From positions 434,001 through 498,000 of the forward strand of contig JACKHV010000002.1 of assembly GCA_020638835.1 (NCBI GenBank): a stretch of 64,000 nt of DNA, in the 5' to 3' direction. The notes beneath the pieces were generated by a model. It was not told the DNA's origin. It did not search any database and saw nothing but the letters and a program-made list of their open reading frames with translations. How positions within the stretch are numbered: position 1 is the first letter of the stretch; each line of letters opens with the position of its first letter. Shown here in pieces: positions 42,749 through 52,574 of the stretch. The DNA is from Planctomycetota bacterium (GTDB taxonomy: Bacteria > Planctomycetota > UBA1135 > GCA-002686595). The position numbers and the translations under genes were made by a program.

Positions 42749-43777
42749 CTATCGTGCGTCGTAGTGGCGCTGGTAGTACTCCCGGTACGCCCCGGACCTA
42801 ACCCCCTGCAACCACTCTACTTGCGAGCGATACCATTCGATCGTCAGCGGGAGCGCCTCTGAGAATCGATAGCGGGGCTCCCAGCCCAGCTGCTCCCGGA
42901 TCTTGGTGGCGTCGATGGCGTACCTCCGGTCGTGGCCGGGGCGGTCCTTCACGAAGGTGATCAGGGACTCGGGCTTCCCGAGGGCGGCCAGGACCTGCTT
43001 GACCAGCTCCAGGTTCGGCAGTTCGTTGTTGCCGCCGATGTTGTAGACCTCGCCGGCAGCGCCCTTCTCGAGCACCGTGAGGATCGCCTCGCAGTGGTCC
43101 CGCACGAACAGCCAGTCGCGGACGTACATGCCGTCGCCGTAGATCGGCAGCGGCTTGTCCTCCTGGGCGTTCGCGATGATCAGCGGCAGGAGCTTCTCGG
43201 GGAACTGGTACGGGCCGTAGTTGTTCGAGCAGCGCGTGATCACGGCGTCGAAGCCGTGCGTGTGGTGCGCGGCGCGGACGAGCAGGTCGCTGCCGGTCTT
43301 CGAGGCGGAGTAGGGCGAGTTCGGCGCGAGCGGCGTCGACTCCGTGAAGAAGCCCTGGTCCCCCAGCGAGCCGTAGACCTCGTCGGTCGAGACGTGGACG
43401 AAGCGCGCGACGCCCGCCTCGCGGCAGCAGTCGAGCATGACCTGCGTGCCGACCACGTTCGTGGTCACGAACGGCATTCCGCCCTCGATCGAGCGGTCCA
43501 CGTGACTCTCGGCCGCCATGTGCACGACATAGACGTCCGCGCCCCCGGCCTTCGCCAACTCGAGCGCCTTCATCACGTCCGCGCGCTCGCGGATGTCCCC
43601 GTGCACGAAGTGGTACTCGTCCCGGCCTTCGACCGCGGCGAGGTTGGCCGCGTTGCCGGCGTAGGTCAGCGCGTCGAGGTTGACGATGCGCCAGTCGGGG
43701 CGCAGCTCCGCCAGCATGTGGACGAAGTTGCTGCCGATGAAGCCGGCGCCGCCGGTCAGGAGGACCGCTTTGGTCAT
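42749..43777 (-). CDS. rfbB: dTDP-glucose 4,6-dehydratase
   Basis: Second step of dTDP-L-rhamnose synthesis: dTDP-glucose to dTDP-4-keto-6-deoxyglucose. 342 residues from ATG 43777, overlapping the rfbD stop (ATGA). Rossmann motif GGAGFIGSN is at 9-17; HMAAESHVDRSI, VSTDEVYGSL and the catalytic YSASK are typical of RmlB, as is RCSNNYGPYQFPEKL. Length normal for the family. Same-strand neighbours rfbD and rfbA complete most of the rhamnose pathway. Confidence 0.96.
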   Translation of the reverse strand: MTKAVLLTGGAGFIGSNFVHMLAELRPDWRIVNLDALTYAGNAANLAAVEGRDEYHFVHGDIRERADVMKALELAKAGGADVYVVHMAAESHVDRSIEGGMPFVTTNVVGTQVMLDCCREAGVARFVHVSTDEVYGSLGDQGFFTESTPLAPNSPYSASKTGSDLLVRAAHHTHGFDAVITRCSNNYGPYQFPEKLLPLIIANAQEDKPLPIYGDGMYVRDWLFVRDHCEAILTVLEKGAAGEVYNIGGNNELPNLELVKQVLAALGKPESLITFVKDRPGHDRRYAIDATKIREQLGWEPRYRFSEALPLTIEWYRSQVEWLQGVRSGAYREYYQRHYDAR

Positions 43778-44670
43778 TGGTCTGTGGTGGTTCCCAGGTA
43801 GGTCGAGAGGGCTTCGCGCCAGGGAGCCAGCGACTTGCCGCGCAGCTCGGTCAAGCGTGAACAGTCGAGGACGCTGTAGGCCGGTCGGCGCGCGGGCGTC
43901 GGATACTCGGCGGTCGTGCAGGGGTGGACCGTCACGTCCTCCACTCCGGCGAGCTCGAGCGTCGCGACGGCGAACTCGTACCAAGTCGCCTCGCCCTCGC
44001 AGGCCGCGTGGTAGATGCCGGCTTCGCCGTCCTGCAACACGGCCCACAGGGCGGGCGCTAGCTCGAGCGTGGAGGTCGGAGTGCCCTTCTGGTCGGCGAC
44101 CACGCGCAGCTCGTCGCGCTCCCTGGCGAGCGCGAGCATCGTCCCCGCGAAGTGCTTCCCGCGCGGACCGTAGAGCCACTGCGTGCGCACGACGCGCGCC
44201 CCGGCGGGGTGCAACTCGAGCGCGGCGCGTTCACCGGCGAGCTTCGAACGTCCGTAGGCCGAGACGGGACCTACGGGATCCTCGGGCTCGTAAGGGCGCG
44301 TCTGCGTGCCGTCGAAGACGAAGTCCGTCGAGACGAGCACGAGCGGGATCTGCGCCTTCGCGCACGCCCGCGCGAGCACCGCGCAGGCTTCGCCGTTCAC
44401 GCGCGTCGCGAGCGCTTCTTCCGTTTCCGCCTTGTCGACGGCGGTGTACGCCGCCGTGTGGATCACGCCCGAGAACGGGCCGTGTTCCTCGAACAGACGC
44501 GCGACTTGGTCGTCGTCCGCGAGGTCGACGCCCGGCGCGTCGACGCCCGGGGCTTCCTTGAGGTCCGTTCCGCACACCAGCGTGCCGTCCGGAACGCACA
44601 GGAGCACTTGGCTCCCGAGCATTCCCGCGGCTCCGGTGACGAGGACCCTACTGCGCTTCGTGTCGTTCAA
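43774..44670 (-). CDS. rfbD: dTDP-4-dehydrorhamnose reductase
   Basis: Last step of dTDP-L-rhamnose synthesis, NADPH-dependent. 298 residues. GAAGMLGSQV is the nucleotide-binding turn; VIHTAAYTAVDKAE, VSTDFVFDG and the catalytic YGRSK fit RmlD. TQWLYG and the C-terminal RRPAYSVLDCSR are also characteristic. Starts 25 bp after rfbA and overlaps rfbB by 4 bp. Confidence 0.95.
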   Translation of the reverse strand: MNDTKRSRVLVTGAAGMLGSQVLLCVPDGTLVCGTDLKEAPGVDAPGVDLADDDQVARLFEEHGPFSGVIHTAAYTAVDKAETEEALATRVNGEACAVLARACAKAQIPLVLVSTDFVFDGTQTRPYEPEDPVGPVSAYGRSKLAGERAALELHPAGARVVRTQWLYGPRGKHFAGTMLALARERDELRVVADQKGTPTSTLELAPALWAVLQDGEAGIYHAACEGEATWYEFAVATLELAGVEDVTVHPCTTAEYPTPARRPAYSVLDCSRLTELRGKSLAPWREALSTYLGTTTDQ

Positions 44671-44695
44671 ACCAGCCGGCCGTGCCGCAGCGCCT

Positions 44696-45427
44696 TCAGT
44701 CGAGTTGGTTGGCGCCGCCGTCGGCGACGAGGCACGAGGACTTGTGCAGCGACTGGAAGGTACCGGCGTCGGTCCACCAGCCGTCGAGCACTTCGTAGGT
44801 CATCGAGCCGTCCTCGATGAACCAGTTGTTCACGTCGGTGATCTCGAGCTCGCCGCGGTCCGAGGGCTTCAGCGTCTTGATGATGTCGAAGACGCGGTTG
44901 TCGTACATGTAGATGCCGATCACCGCGAGATTCGACTCGGGGTGCTTCGGCTTCTCGACGATCTTCGTCACCTTGTCGCCGTCGAGCGAGGCGACGCCGA
45001 AGCGCTCGGGGTCGTGGACCTCTTTGAGCATGATCTTCGCGCCCTTGCCCTGCTTGCGGAAGTCGTCCGCCGCGCGGCGGATGTTCTTCTCGATGATGTT
45101 GTCGCCGAGCACGACGCAGATCGAGTCGTCGCCGGCCCAGTGTTCGGCGAGGCCGAGCGCTTCCGCGATGCCCCCTTCGCCTTCCTGGTAGGTGTAGTTC
45201 AGGTGCTTCAACCCGAACTCGGAGCCGTTGCCGAGCAAGCTGAGGAAGTCCCCGGACTTGCGACCGCCCGTGACGATCATGATGTCGTCGATGCCGGCGT
45301 TCACCAGGCACTCGATCGGGTAGTAGATCATCGGCCGGTCGTAGACCGGGAGCAGGTGCTTGTTCGTGATCTTGGTCAGCGGGAAGAGCCGCGTGCCGAG
45401 ACCGCCGGCGAGGATGACGCCCTTCAT
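44696..45427 (-). CDS. rfbA: glucose-1-phosphate thymidylyltransferase (short form)
   Basis: Makes dTDP-glucose from glucose-1-phosphate and dTTP. 243 residues; ILAGGLGTRLFPLT, NKHLLPVYDRPMIYYPI and VVLGDNII are the nucleotidyltransferase signatures. It is about 45 residues shorter than the common 290-residue RmlA and lacks its C-terminal helical extension; short forms like this occur in many bacteria and archaea. The order rfbA-rfbD-rfbB places it first in the rhamnose operon. rfbC is absent. Confidence 0.9.
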   Translation of the reverse strand: MKGVILAGGLGTRLFPLTKITNKHLLPVYDRPMIYYPIECLVNAGIDDIMIVTGGRKSGDFLSLLGNGSEFGLKHLNYTYQEGEGGIAEALGLAEHWAGDDSICVVLGDNIIEKNIRRAADDFRKQGKGAKIMLKEVHDPERFGVASLDGDKVTKIVEKPKHPESNLAVIGIYMYDNRVFDIIKTLKPSDRGELEITDVNNWFIEDGSMTYEVLDGWWTDAGTFQSLHKSSCLVADGGANQLD

Positions 45428-45478
45428 GGGAGCTTCGAGGGGGGTGCGGGGGGGATGGGAGAGGATTCGAGGGGCAGC

Positions 45479-45507
45479 ATGGTAGGCGCGAGCGCCGGAT
45501 GCCGCAA
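45479..45507 (-). promoter_or_regulatory. candidate promoter for rfbA
   Basis: TTGCGG (45502-45507) and TACCAT (45479-45484) are separated by 17 bp on the minus strand, 51 bp before the rfbA ATG. It lies in the largest gap (153 bp) of the sugar gene cluster, a natural operon boundary. Confidence 0.45.
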
Positions 45508-45581
45508 TCGGAGCGCGGGGTCTCGGGGGCCCGGGAGGCCCGCGGAGCGCGATCCGGTGGGTCGTTCGGGGCCGGAAGCGG

Positions 45582-46532
45582 TCAGATGCCGTTCCGCTCC
45601 CGGTACCAGGCCACGAAGCGCTCGAGGCCTTCGGCGACCGTCGTGGAGGGCGCGTAGCCGAGGCGCTCCTTCGCCTTGCTCACGTCGGCGTAGGTGATCT
45701 TCACGTCGCCGGGTTGCAGCGGCTGCCGGTCGAGCACCGGGGTCTTCCCGCACGCGCGCCCGACGAGCTCGACCAGCTCGCTCAGGGACGTCGTCTGCGA
45801 CTCACCGAGGTTGTAAATCTCGTAGCCGGCGCAGCGGTCGAGCGCTCGGACGACGCCGTCGACGATGTCGTCGACGTAGGTGTAGTCGCGGCGCGTCGTG
45901 CCGTCGCCGAAGAACGGGATCGGCCGGCCCTCGAACACGGCGCGCACGAACTTGTGGATCGCCATCTCGGGCCGCTGGCGCGGTCCGTAGACCGTGAAGA
46001 AGCGCAAGCAGCTGACCGGGAAGCCGTACAGGTGGTGGTACGTGTAGCAGAGCAGCTCCCCCGCGCGCTTCGTCGCCGCGTACGGCGAGACCGGGTGGTG
46101 GATGTCGTCGACTTCCTTGAACGGCACGTTCTCGTTCGAGCCGTAGACGCTGGACGAAGAGGCGAAGACGAGCGGCATGCCGCCGCGCTTCACGATCTCC
46201 TGCAGCAGCACGAGCGTGCCGCGCACGTTGACTTCCTCGTAGAGCAGCGGATCCTCGAGGCTCGGGCGCACGCCGGCCATCGCGGCGAGGTGCACGACCT
46301 TGTCGAAGCGTCCGCGCTCGAACAGCTGCGCGATCAGTTCCGCGTCGCGGATGTCCCCTTCCACGAATTCCGCGGAAGCGCCGATTTCCTCGAGGTTCCC
46401 ACGCTTGATCGACGGAGCGTAGTAGTCGTTCAGATTGTCCAGGATCGTCACGTGGTCGCCACGCGACAGGAGCGCCTGGCTGAGGTGCGAGCCGATGAAG
46501 CCGGCGCCGCCGGTGACGAGGATGCGGGACAT
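45582..46532 (-). CDS. NAD-dependent sugar epimerase (UDP-glucuronate 4-epimerase-like)
   Basis: 316 residues from ATG 46532, giving MSRILVTGGAGFIGSH. A GTG ten codons upstream overlaps the glmS stop by 4 bp and is a possible alternative. AAMAGVRPSLEDP, FASSSSVYG, SPYAATK (catalytic Tyr and Lys) and LRFFTVYGPRQRPEMAI match UDP-glucuronate 4-epimerases better than GalE. GDGTTRRDYTYVDD is the usual substrate loop. The product would be UDP-galacturonate, but UDP-glucose epimerisation is possible. Confidence 0.85.
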   Translation of the reverse strand: MSRILVTGGAGFIGSHLSQALLSRGDHVTILDNLNDYYAPSIKRGNLEEIGASAEFVEGDIRDAELIAQLFERGRFDKVVHLAAMAGVRPSLEDPLLYEEVNVRGTLVLLQEIVKRGGMPLVFASSSSVYGSNENVPFKEVDDIHHPVSPYAATKRAGELLCYTYHHLYGFPVSCLRFFTVYGPRQRPEMAIHKFVRAVFEGRPIPFFGDGTTRRDYTYVDDIVDGVVRALDRCAGYEIYNLGESQTTSLSELVELVGRACGKTPVLDRQPLQPGDVKITYADVSKAKERLGYAPSTTVAEGLERFVAWYRERNGI

Positions 46533-46558
46533 GGAACGCTGCTCTGGTTCGGGGGGCG

Positions 46559-48418
46559 TCACTCCACGGTCACGCTCTTGGCGAGGTTGCGCGGCTTGTC
46601 GATGTCACAGCCGCGCAAGCGGGCGATCTCGTAGGAGAGCAACTGGAGCGGAATCACGTTGAGCACCGGCGAGAGCCACTCGCTGCTGCGCGGCACTTCG
46701 ATGGCCTCGTCAGCGAGCGCGAGGCTCTCCGGGTCCGAGCCGACGCAGATCACCTGCCCACCGCGGGCACGCACCTGTTCGACGTTGGAACGAGCCTTGT
46801 CGGCAACCAGGCCGCGAGAGTTGACCACCACCGTGCTCATTCCGGGCTCGATCAGCGCGATCGGGCCGTGCTTCATCTCCCCCGCCGGGTATCCCTCGGC
46901 GTGCATGTAGGAAATTTCTTTCAACTTCAGGGCGCCCTCGAGGGCGACCGGGTAGTTGATGCCGCGGCCCAGGAACATGAAGCCCTTGGCGTTCAGGTGT
47001 CGTCCGGCGACGGCCTTGATCTCGGCGACGTGGTCCTCGGAGAGCAGGCGCTCGAGGCTGGGGCGCAGGAGGCGCAGCTCGCGCACGAGCTCGAGGCCTT
47101 GGACCCGGTCGATCACCCCGCGCGCGCGGCCGAGGCGCACCGCGAGCAAGTAGGCGGCGATGACCTGCGCGACGAACGCCTTCGTGCTGGCGACGCCGAT
47201 CTCGGGGCCGGCGTTCGTCAGGACCACCGCGTCGGACTCGCGCACCAGCGTGCTGCCGGCGACGTTGCAGATCGCGGCGGGCGTGCAGCCCTTCTCGCGC
47301 GCCAGGCGCTGCGCGGCGAGCGTGTCCGCCGTCTCGCCGGACTGCGAGATGGCGAGCGCGAGCGTGTTCGGTGCGAGGACCGGATCGCGGTAGCGGAACT
47401 CACTCGCGTAGTCCACGTCGACCGGAATGCGTGCGAGGCCTTCGATCAGGTAGCGCGCGATGTAGCCGGCGTGCAGCGCCGTTCCGCAAGCGGCGACTTG
47501 CACGCGGTCGATGCTCTGCAGCAGCGCGTCGGACCAGCCGCCGTCGCCGAGTTCGTCGTGGCCGAGGTTCACGTCGCCGCGCGCTTCGTCGATGCGGCTG
47601 AAGGCGGTCCGCGCGAGCACGTCGGGCTGCTCGTGGATCTCCTTCAGCATGTAGTGCGGGTAGACGCCCTTGCCGGCGTCGGCTTCTTCCCAGCTGACGT
47701 GGTGCGACGCGCGCTGCACGACGCTGCCGTCGATGCGCGTGACTTCCATGCGGCCGGGCGCGAGTTCGCAGACGTCGCCGTCCTCGAGGAAGACGATGTC
47801 GCGCGTGTGCGGGATGAGCGCGAGCACGTCCGAACCGAGGTACGAGCCCTCGGGCGTCACGCCGACGCAGATCGGCGGGCCCTGGCGCGCGCAGACCAGT
47901 TCCTTCTCGTCGCCGAAGCGCATCGCCGCGACGGCGTAGTAGCCGTGCACGAGGCGCAGCGCGCGCCGTAGCGCCTCCGCGAGGCTGGGCGCGCTGCGGT
48001 CCAGTTCACGACCCAAGAGGTGCGCGAGCGCTTCGGTGTCGGTGCCCGAGGAGAACGTCACGCCTTCCGCCTCGAGCTCGGCGCGCAGTTCCGAGTGATT
48101 CTCGATGATGCCGTTGTGCACGAGCGCGAGGCGGCGCTGGTTGTCGGTGTGCGGGTGCGCGTTCTCGTCGGTCGGCGGCCCGTGCGTCGCCCAGCGCGTG
48201 TGTCCGATGCCGATCGGCGAGTCGGCGAGCGGGACGGCGCGCAGGTCGTCCTCGAGCTTCTCGATGCGGCCGGCCTTGCGGCGGATCGACACGCCCCCTT
48301 CCAGTCCGAGGGCGACGCCCGCGCTGTCGTACCCGCGGTACTCGAGCACGCGCAGCCCGCCGAGCAGACCTTCCAGGACCGAGCCTTCGGTCAACACGGC
48401 ACCGACGATTCCACACAT
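46559..48418 (-). CDS. glmS: glutamine-fructose-6-phosphate aminotransferase (isomerizing)
   Basis: Makes glucosamine-6-phosphate, the entry to UDP-GlcNAc for peptidoglycan, lipid A and exopolysaccharide. 619 residues. MCGIVGAV exposes Cys 2 of the glutaminase domain; GHTRWATHG and HNGIIENH are present. Two SIS domains follow, with AISQSGETADT and NSRGLVADKA. The C-terminus DKPRNLAKSVTVE is the canonical ending. Placed between two nucleotide-sugar genes (15 bp after the decarboxylase gene). No glmS riboswitch was recognised upstream; the 15-bp spacing leaves no room for one. Confidence 0.97.
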   Translation of the reverse strand: MCGIVGAVLTEGSVLEGLLGGLRVLEYRGYDSAGVALGLEGGVSIRRKAGRIEKLEDDLRAVPLADSPIGIGHTRWATHGPPTDENAHPHTDNQRRLALVHNGIIENHSELRAELEAEGVTFSSGTDTEALAHLLGRELDRSAPSLAEALRRALRLVHGYYAVAAMRFGDEKELVCARQGPPICVGVTPEGSYLGSDVLALIPHTRDIVFLEDGDVCELAPGRMEVTRIDGSVVQRASHHVSWEEADAGKGVYPHYMLKEIHEQPDVLARTAFSRIDEARGDVNLGHDELGDGGWSDALLQSIDRVQVAACGTALHAGYIARYLIEGLARIPVDVDYASEFRYRDPVLAPNTLALAISQSGETADTLAAQRLAREKGCTPAAICNVAGSTLVRESDAVVLTNAGPEIGVASTKAFVAQVIAAYLLAVRLGRARGVIDRVQGLELVRELRLLRPSLERLLSEDHVAEIKAVAGRHLNAKGFMFLGRGINYPVALEGALKLKEISYMHAEGYPAGEMKHGPIALIEPGMSTVVVNSRGLVADKARSNVEQVRARGGQVICVGSDPESLALADEAIEVPRSSEWLSPVLNVIPLQLLSYEIARLRGCDIDKPRNLAKSVTVE

Positions 48419-48433
48419 CTCGCGATCCTCGGA

Positions 48434-49387
<954 letters not shown>

Positions 49388-49422
49388 GTCTCTTCTTCCG
49401 CGTTCGGGGTCCCCACCCCTCA

Positions 49423-50358
49423 CTAGTGCTCGACGCGCGGTTCCTGCCCCTTGTAGAGCGCGCCGTTGGGCAGCTTCACGACCGGCGGTCGCCAGGACTC
49501 GCCCGAGGCTCCGAGCGACTCGAAGAGCACTTCTTCGCCCTCGAGGAGGCGCACGCGCACTCCCAGCCCTCGGATCTGATGTTCTCCGTCGGCGTGCAGG
49601 CGCACGCCGCGCTCGTCGTCCACGACGGAGACGCGCCCCAGCACATCCACTTGGAATCCGTCGCCCGCGATGCTGCGCGCGCCGGGGATCACCGCGAGCG
49701 GTTCCCCGCCGATCGAGAGCAACGGCAAGTCGATGACCTGACCGGGATCGAGCACGAAGGTCTCGTCGCGGTAGTCGATGCGGATCTCGCCCTTGGTCTG
49801 GTTGCGGACGCGCTCGATCTCGCGCTTCGGGTGCTCGACGATCACGGTGCCTCCGTTCGAGCGCAGCATCGCGCCGCCGAGCAGTTGGACCGAGTCGTCG
49901 GGTCCGATCTCGATGCGCGCGTAGTCGAGTTCCCAGAGGATCAGGAGCGGCTCTCCGCGACTGGGCGAGCCGATCACGGCCGTCGACTGGTTGTTCAGGA
50001 TGATCGAGCTGCCGGTCGGCCAGATCAGCTCGACCCTTCCGCCCTGGTTCGCGTAGACCCAGCTACCCGCGTTGAGCCGCCGTTCCTTGTCGTAGAAGGT
50101 CAGCGGGAAGGCGCCGGGCGTCTCCGCGGGGCGCACGTGCACCGGGTCGGCGTGCCGCACGACGACGACTTCCTCGGGTCCGCGCGGGTAGAGCGCTTCG
50201 TCGCCCGGGGGCAGCGGATCCCGCGTTGCTTCCATCGGCCCCGGCCACTGCTGGGACTTGTCGTACCGTACCCGGATGGTCCCACCGCACGACCCGAGCC
50301 CCGTGAGGAGCGCGAGCGCCGCGAGGAAGCAGGCGGTGCGGAGGTGTTGCGAGGTCAC
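49423..50358 (-). CDS. FecR-like lipoprotein
   Basis: 311 residues from GTG 50358; that start gives a lipoprotein signal ending in the lipobox LGSC (Cys 22). Residues 105-230 resemble the FecR beta fold: GGRVELIWPTGSSIILNN and GGTVIVEHPK contain its repeated strand pattern, and DETFVLDPGQVIDLP resembles the end of the domain. No sigma factor or TonB receptor is near, so a classical FecR signalling role is unlikely. It ends 35 bp before the UDP-glucuronate decarboxylase gene and starts 89 bp after accC. Such FecR-like lipoproteins often accompany exopolysaccharide genes; function unknown. Confidence 0.6.
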   Translation of the reverse strand: MTSQHLRTACFLAALALLTGLGSCGGTIRVRYDKSQQWPGPMEATRDPLPPGDEALYPRGPEEVVVVRHADPVHVRPAETPGAFPLTFYDKERRLNAGSWVYANQGGRVELIWPTGSSIILNNQSTAVIGSPSRGEPLLILWELDYARIEIGPDDSVQLLGGAMLRSNGGTVIVEHPKREIERVRNQTKGEIRIDYRDETFVLDPGQVIDLPLLSIGGEPLAVIPGARSIAGDGFQVDVLGRVSVVDDERGVRLHADGEHQIRGLGVRVRLLEGEEVLFESLGASGESWRPPVVKLPNGALYKGQEPRVEH

Positions 50359-50447
50359 GTCGCGGGCTGTGGTTCTCGGGAGCTGTGAGGCGTCGCGGTG
50401 CCGGAGCGCGTCGCGCGTCCGGCGCCGTTCGACCGGCGGGAGCGGCG

Positions 50448-51818
50448 CTACCGCCGAGCCGCCGGACCGCTCGGCATCGGGCTGAAGTAGCGCTCCATGA
50501 AGCCCGTGTCGTGCTGCCCGGCCAGGAAATCGGAGTGGCGCAGAATAGCCTTGTGGATCGGAATCGTCGTCTTGGGACCCTCGATCACGAACTCGTCCAG
50601 GGCCCGCAGCATGGTGGCGATCGCGTCGGTCCGCGTCGCGCGGTGGACGAGGAGCTTCCCGATCATCGAATCGTAGTTCGACGGGATGCGGTATCCACTG
50701 TAGCAGTGGCTGTCGATCCGCACGCCGGGTCCCCCGGGCGGGATGAACTGCGCGATCAGCCCGGGCGAGGGCTGGAAGTCCTTCGCGGGGTCTTCGGCGT
50801 TGATCCGGCACTCGATCGTGTGACCGCGCGGCACGACGTCCTTCTGCGTGAAGGACAGGCGCTCGCCCGCGGCGACCTTGATCATCTCCTGGATCAGGTC
50901 GATCCCGGTCGTCATCTCGGTCACGGTGTGCTCGACCTGGATGCGGGCGTTGACCTCGATGAAGTAGAAGTTGCCGTGCTTGTCGAGCAGGAACTCGACC
51001 GTGCCGGCGTTGTAGTAGTTCGCCTCGCGCGCCATGCGCAGAGCCGCCTCGCCGATCTCCTTGCGCTGCTTGTCGGTCAGCACCGGCGAAGGAGACTCCT
51101 CGATCAGCTTCTGGTGACGCCGCTGCACGGTGCAGTCGCGCTCGCCGAGGTGCACGATCGTGCCGTGCTCGTCGCCGATGATCTGCACCTCGATGTGGCG
51201 CGGGTTCTCGACGAACTTCTCGATGTAGACGGTGTCGTCACCGAAAGCCGCCTTCGCTTCCGAGCGCGCCGCGTGGAAGCCGCCGATCAAGGACGGTTCG
51301 TTGCGCGCGACCCGCATGCCGCGACCGCCTCCGCCGGAGGCGGCCTTGATCATCACGGGGTAGCCGATCTCGGCCGCGACGCGCAGCGCCGACTTCTCGT
51401 CGGGCACGGAGCCGTCCGAGCCGGGCACCACGGGCACCTTCGCGCGGATCGCCATCTCGCGGGCGTTCGCCTTGTGGCCGACGCCGGAGATGACCTCGGG
51501 GTGCGGGCCGATGAACTTGATCTTGCAGGACTCGCAGACCTCGGCGAAGTGCGCGTTCTCCGCGAGGAAGCCGTAGCCGGGGTGGATCGCTTCCACGTCG
51601 GCGACTTCCGCGGCGGAGATGATCGCCGGGATGTTCAAGTAGCTCTGCGCGCCGGCCGGCGGGCCGATGCAGATCGTCTCGTCCGCCTGACGCAGGTAGA
51701 TCGCGTCGGCGTCGGCCTCGGAGTAGACCGCGACGGATTCCACGCCCAGCTCGCGGCAGGCCCGGATGATCCGCTGGGCGATCTCGCCGCGGTTCGCGAT
51801 GAGGACTCGGCGGAACAT
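50448..51818 (-). CDS. accC: acetyl-CoA carboxylase, biotin carboxylase subunit
   Basis: Carboxylates the biotin on AccB using bicarbonate and ATP, the first half of the malonyl-CoA reaction. 456 residues. LIANRGEIAQRIIRA opens the protein; the ATP-grasp motifs KAASGGGGRGMRV and HIEVQIIGDEHG and the catalytic region FIEVNARIQVEHTVTE are intact. Follows accB after 89 bp on the same strand. Confidence 0.97.
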   Translation of the reverse strand: MFRRVLIANRGEIAQRIIRACRELGVESVAVYSEADADAIYLRQADETICIGPPAGAQSYLNIPAIISAAEVADVEAIHPGYGFLAENAHFAEVCESCKIKFIGPHPEVISGVGHKANAREMAIRAKVPVVPGSDGSVPDEKSALRVAAEIGYPVMIKAASGGGGRGMRVARNEPSLIGGFHAARSEAKAAFGDDTVYIEKFVENPRHIEVQIIGDEHGTIVHLGERDCTVQRRHQKLIEESPSPVLTDKQRKEIGEAALRMAREANYYNAGTVEFLLDKHGNFYFIEVNARIQVEHTVTEMTTGIDLIQEMIKVAAGERLSFTQKDVVPRGHTIECRINAEDPAKDFQPSPGLIAQFIPPGGPGVRIDSHCYSGYRIPSNYDSMIGKLLVHRATRTDAIATMLRALDEFVIEGPKTTIPIHKAILRHSDFLAGQHDTGFMERYFSPMPSGPAARR

Positions 51819-51907
51819 CTAGCGGCTCGTGGAAGGAGTGGTTCGTAGGAGCGCGCGCGCGCCGCGCGACGTCGCCTCGGCTCGAGTCGAGTGCTTCAAG
51901 GCGCTGC

Positions 51908-52396
51908 TCAACCCTTCTTGACCAACATCAGCGGCTGACCGAACTCGACGGGCTCGCCGTTCTCGACCAGGATCTGGACCACCTCGCCGGTCACCTCGGC
52001 CTGGATCTCGTTCATGACCTTCATCGCTTCGACGATGCAGACCACCGTCTCGGCGTCGACGCGGCTGCCGACGTCGACGAAGGGCGGCGACTCCGGCGAA
52101 GGCGTGCGGTAGAAGGTCCCCACCATCGGGCTGGTGATCTGCACGGTGCCGGGCGGGGGACCGCTCGGAGCCTCCGCGGGCGCGGCGGGAGCGGCGCCCA
52201 CCGCGAGCGGCGCGGCCTGCGCCGGCACCGCCGAGGGCATCATGTGCACGATCGGGGCTCCGCCCGCTACCGGTGCGTCGGAGTCGCGGCGCAGGCGGAG
52301 GGAGATCCCCTCCTTCTCGTCGTCGATCTCGAGCTCCGAGACGCCGCCGTTGTTCATGATGCGGACGAGCTGCCGAATCAGTTTCAGGTCCACCAT
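51908..52396 (-). CDS. accB: acetyl-CoA carboxylase, biotin carboxyl carrier protein
   Basis: 162 residues. A short helical N-terminus, an Ala/Pro-rich flexible linker (about 40-85) and the C-terminal biotinyl domain with EAMKVM; Lys 126 is the biotinylation site. The domain also has the thumb-like SPMVGTFYRTPSPESPPFV segment seen in true AccB. Upstream of accC, the usual pairing. Confidence 0.97.
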   Translation of the reverse strand: MVDLKLIRQLVRIMNNGGVSELEIDDEKEGISLRLRRDSDAPVAGGAPIVHMMPSAVPAQAAPLAVGAAPAAPAEAPSGPPPGTVQITSPMVGTFYRTPSPESPPFVDVGSRVDAETVVCIVEAMKVMNEIQAEVTGEVVQILVENGEPVEFGQPLMLVKKG

Positions 52397-52455
52397 GCCG
52401 GGTGAGGGGGGTTGGGGCTGTTGCGACGGCGGAGCGGCGCTCCGCGCGGCCAGGG

Positions 52456-52461
52456 AGTCTA
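52456..52461 (-). promoter_or_regulatory. candidate -10 element (TAGACT) before accB
   Basis: TAGACT in GCGCTAGACTC lies about 60 bp before the accB start, sharing CGCTAGACTC with the rpsA upstream region. AGGAAA is 17 bp upstream as a weak -35. Confidence 0.35.
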
Positions 52462-52506
52462 GCGCGCGGTCGGAGCCCTTTCCTCTCGGAAATGGTCGAC
52501 TTCCAG

Positions 52507-52525
52507 GCCCATCCGGGCCGTTTTT
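52507..52525 (+). terminator. plus-strand terminator-like hairpin with T-run
   Basis: GGCCC-ATCC-GGGCC followed by G and five T reads as a terminator only on the plus strand, where no gene lies upstream. It resembles the element at 15273-15292. Confidence 0.3.
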
Positions 52526-52550
52526 CGAGGGAATCGGGCCGAAATCGTCC

Positions 52551-52571
52551 CGCGGGCGTCCGACGCCCGCG
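52551..52571 (-). terminator. hairpin after moaC
   Basis: A 9-bp stem (52551-52559 with 52563-52571) and 3-nt loop lie directly after the moaC stop codon on the minus strand. Only a short ATTTC follows, so the terminator assignment is moderate. Confidence 0.45.
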
Positions 52572-52574
52572 CGC

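Noticed and set aside
28768..45427. Further sigma-54 promoters before the regulator, glycosyltransferase and sugar genes.
   Set aside because: Other TTGC-like sites in these gaps lack GG at the required 10-bp distance; only the wzz site passed.
46533..48418. glmS riboswitch or ribozyme.
   Set aside because: Only 15 bp separate glmS from the upstream gene and no ribozyme-like structure is visible.
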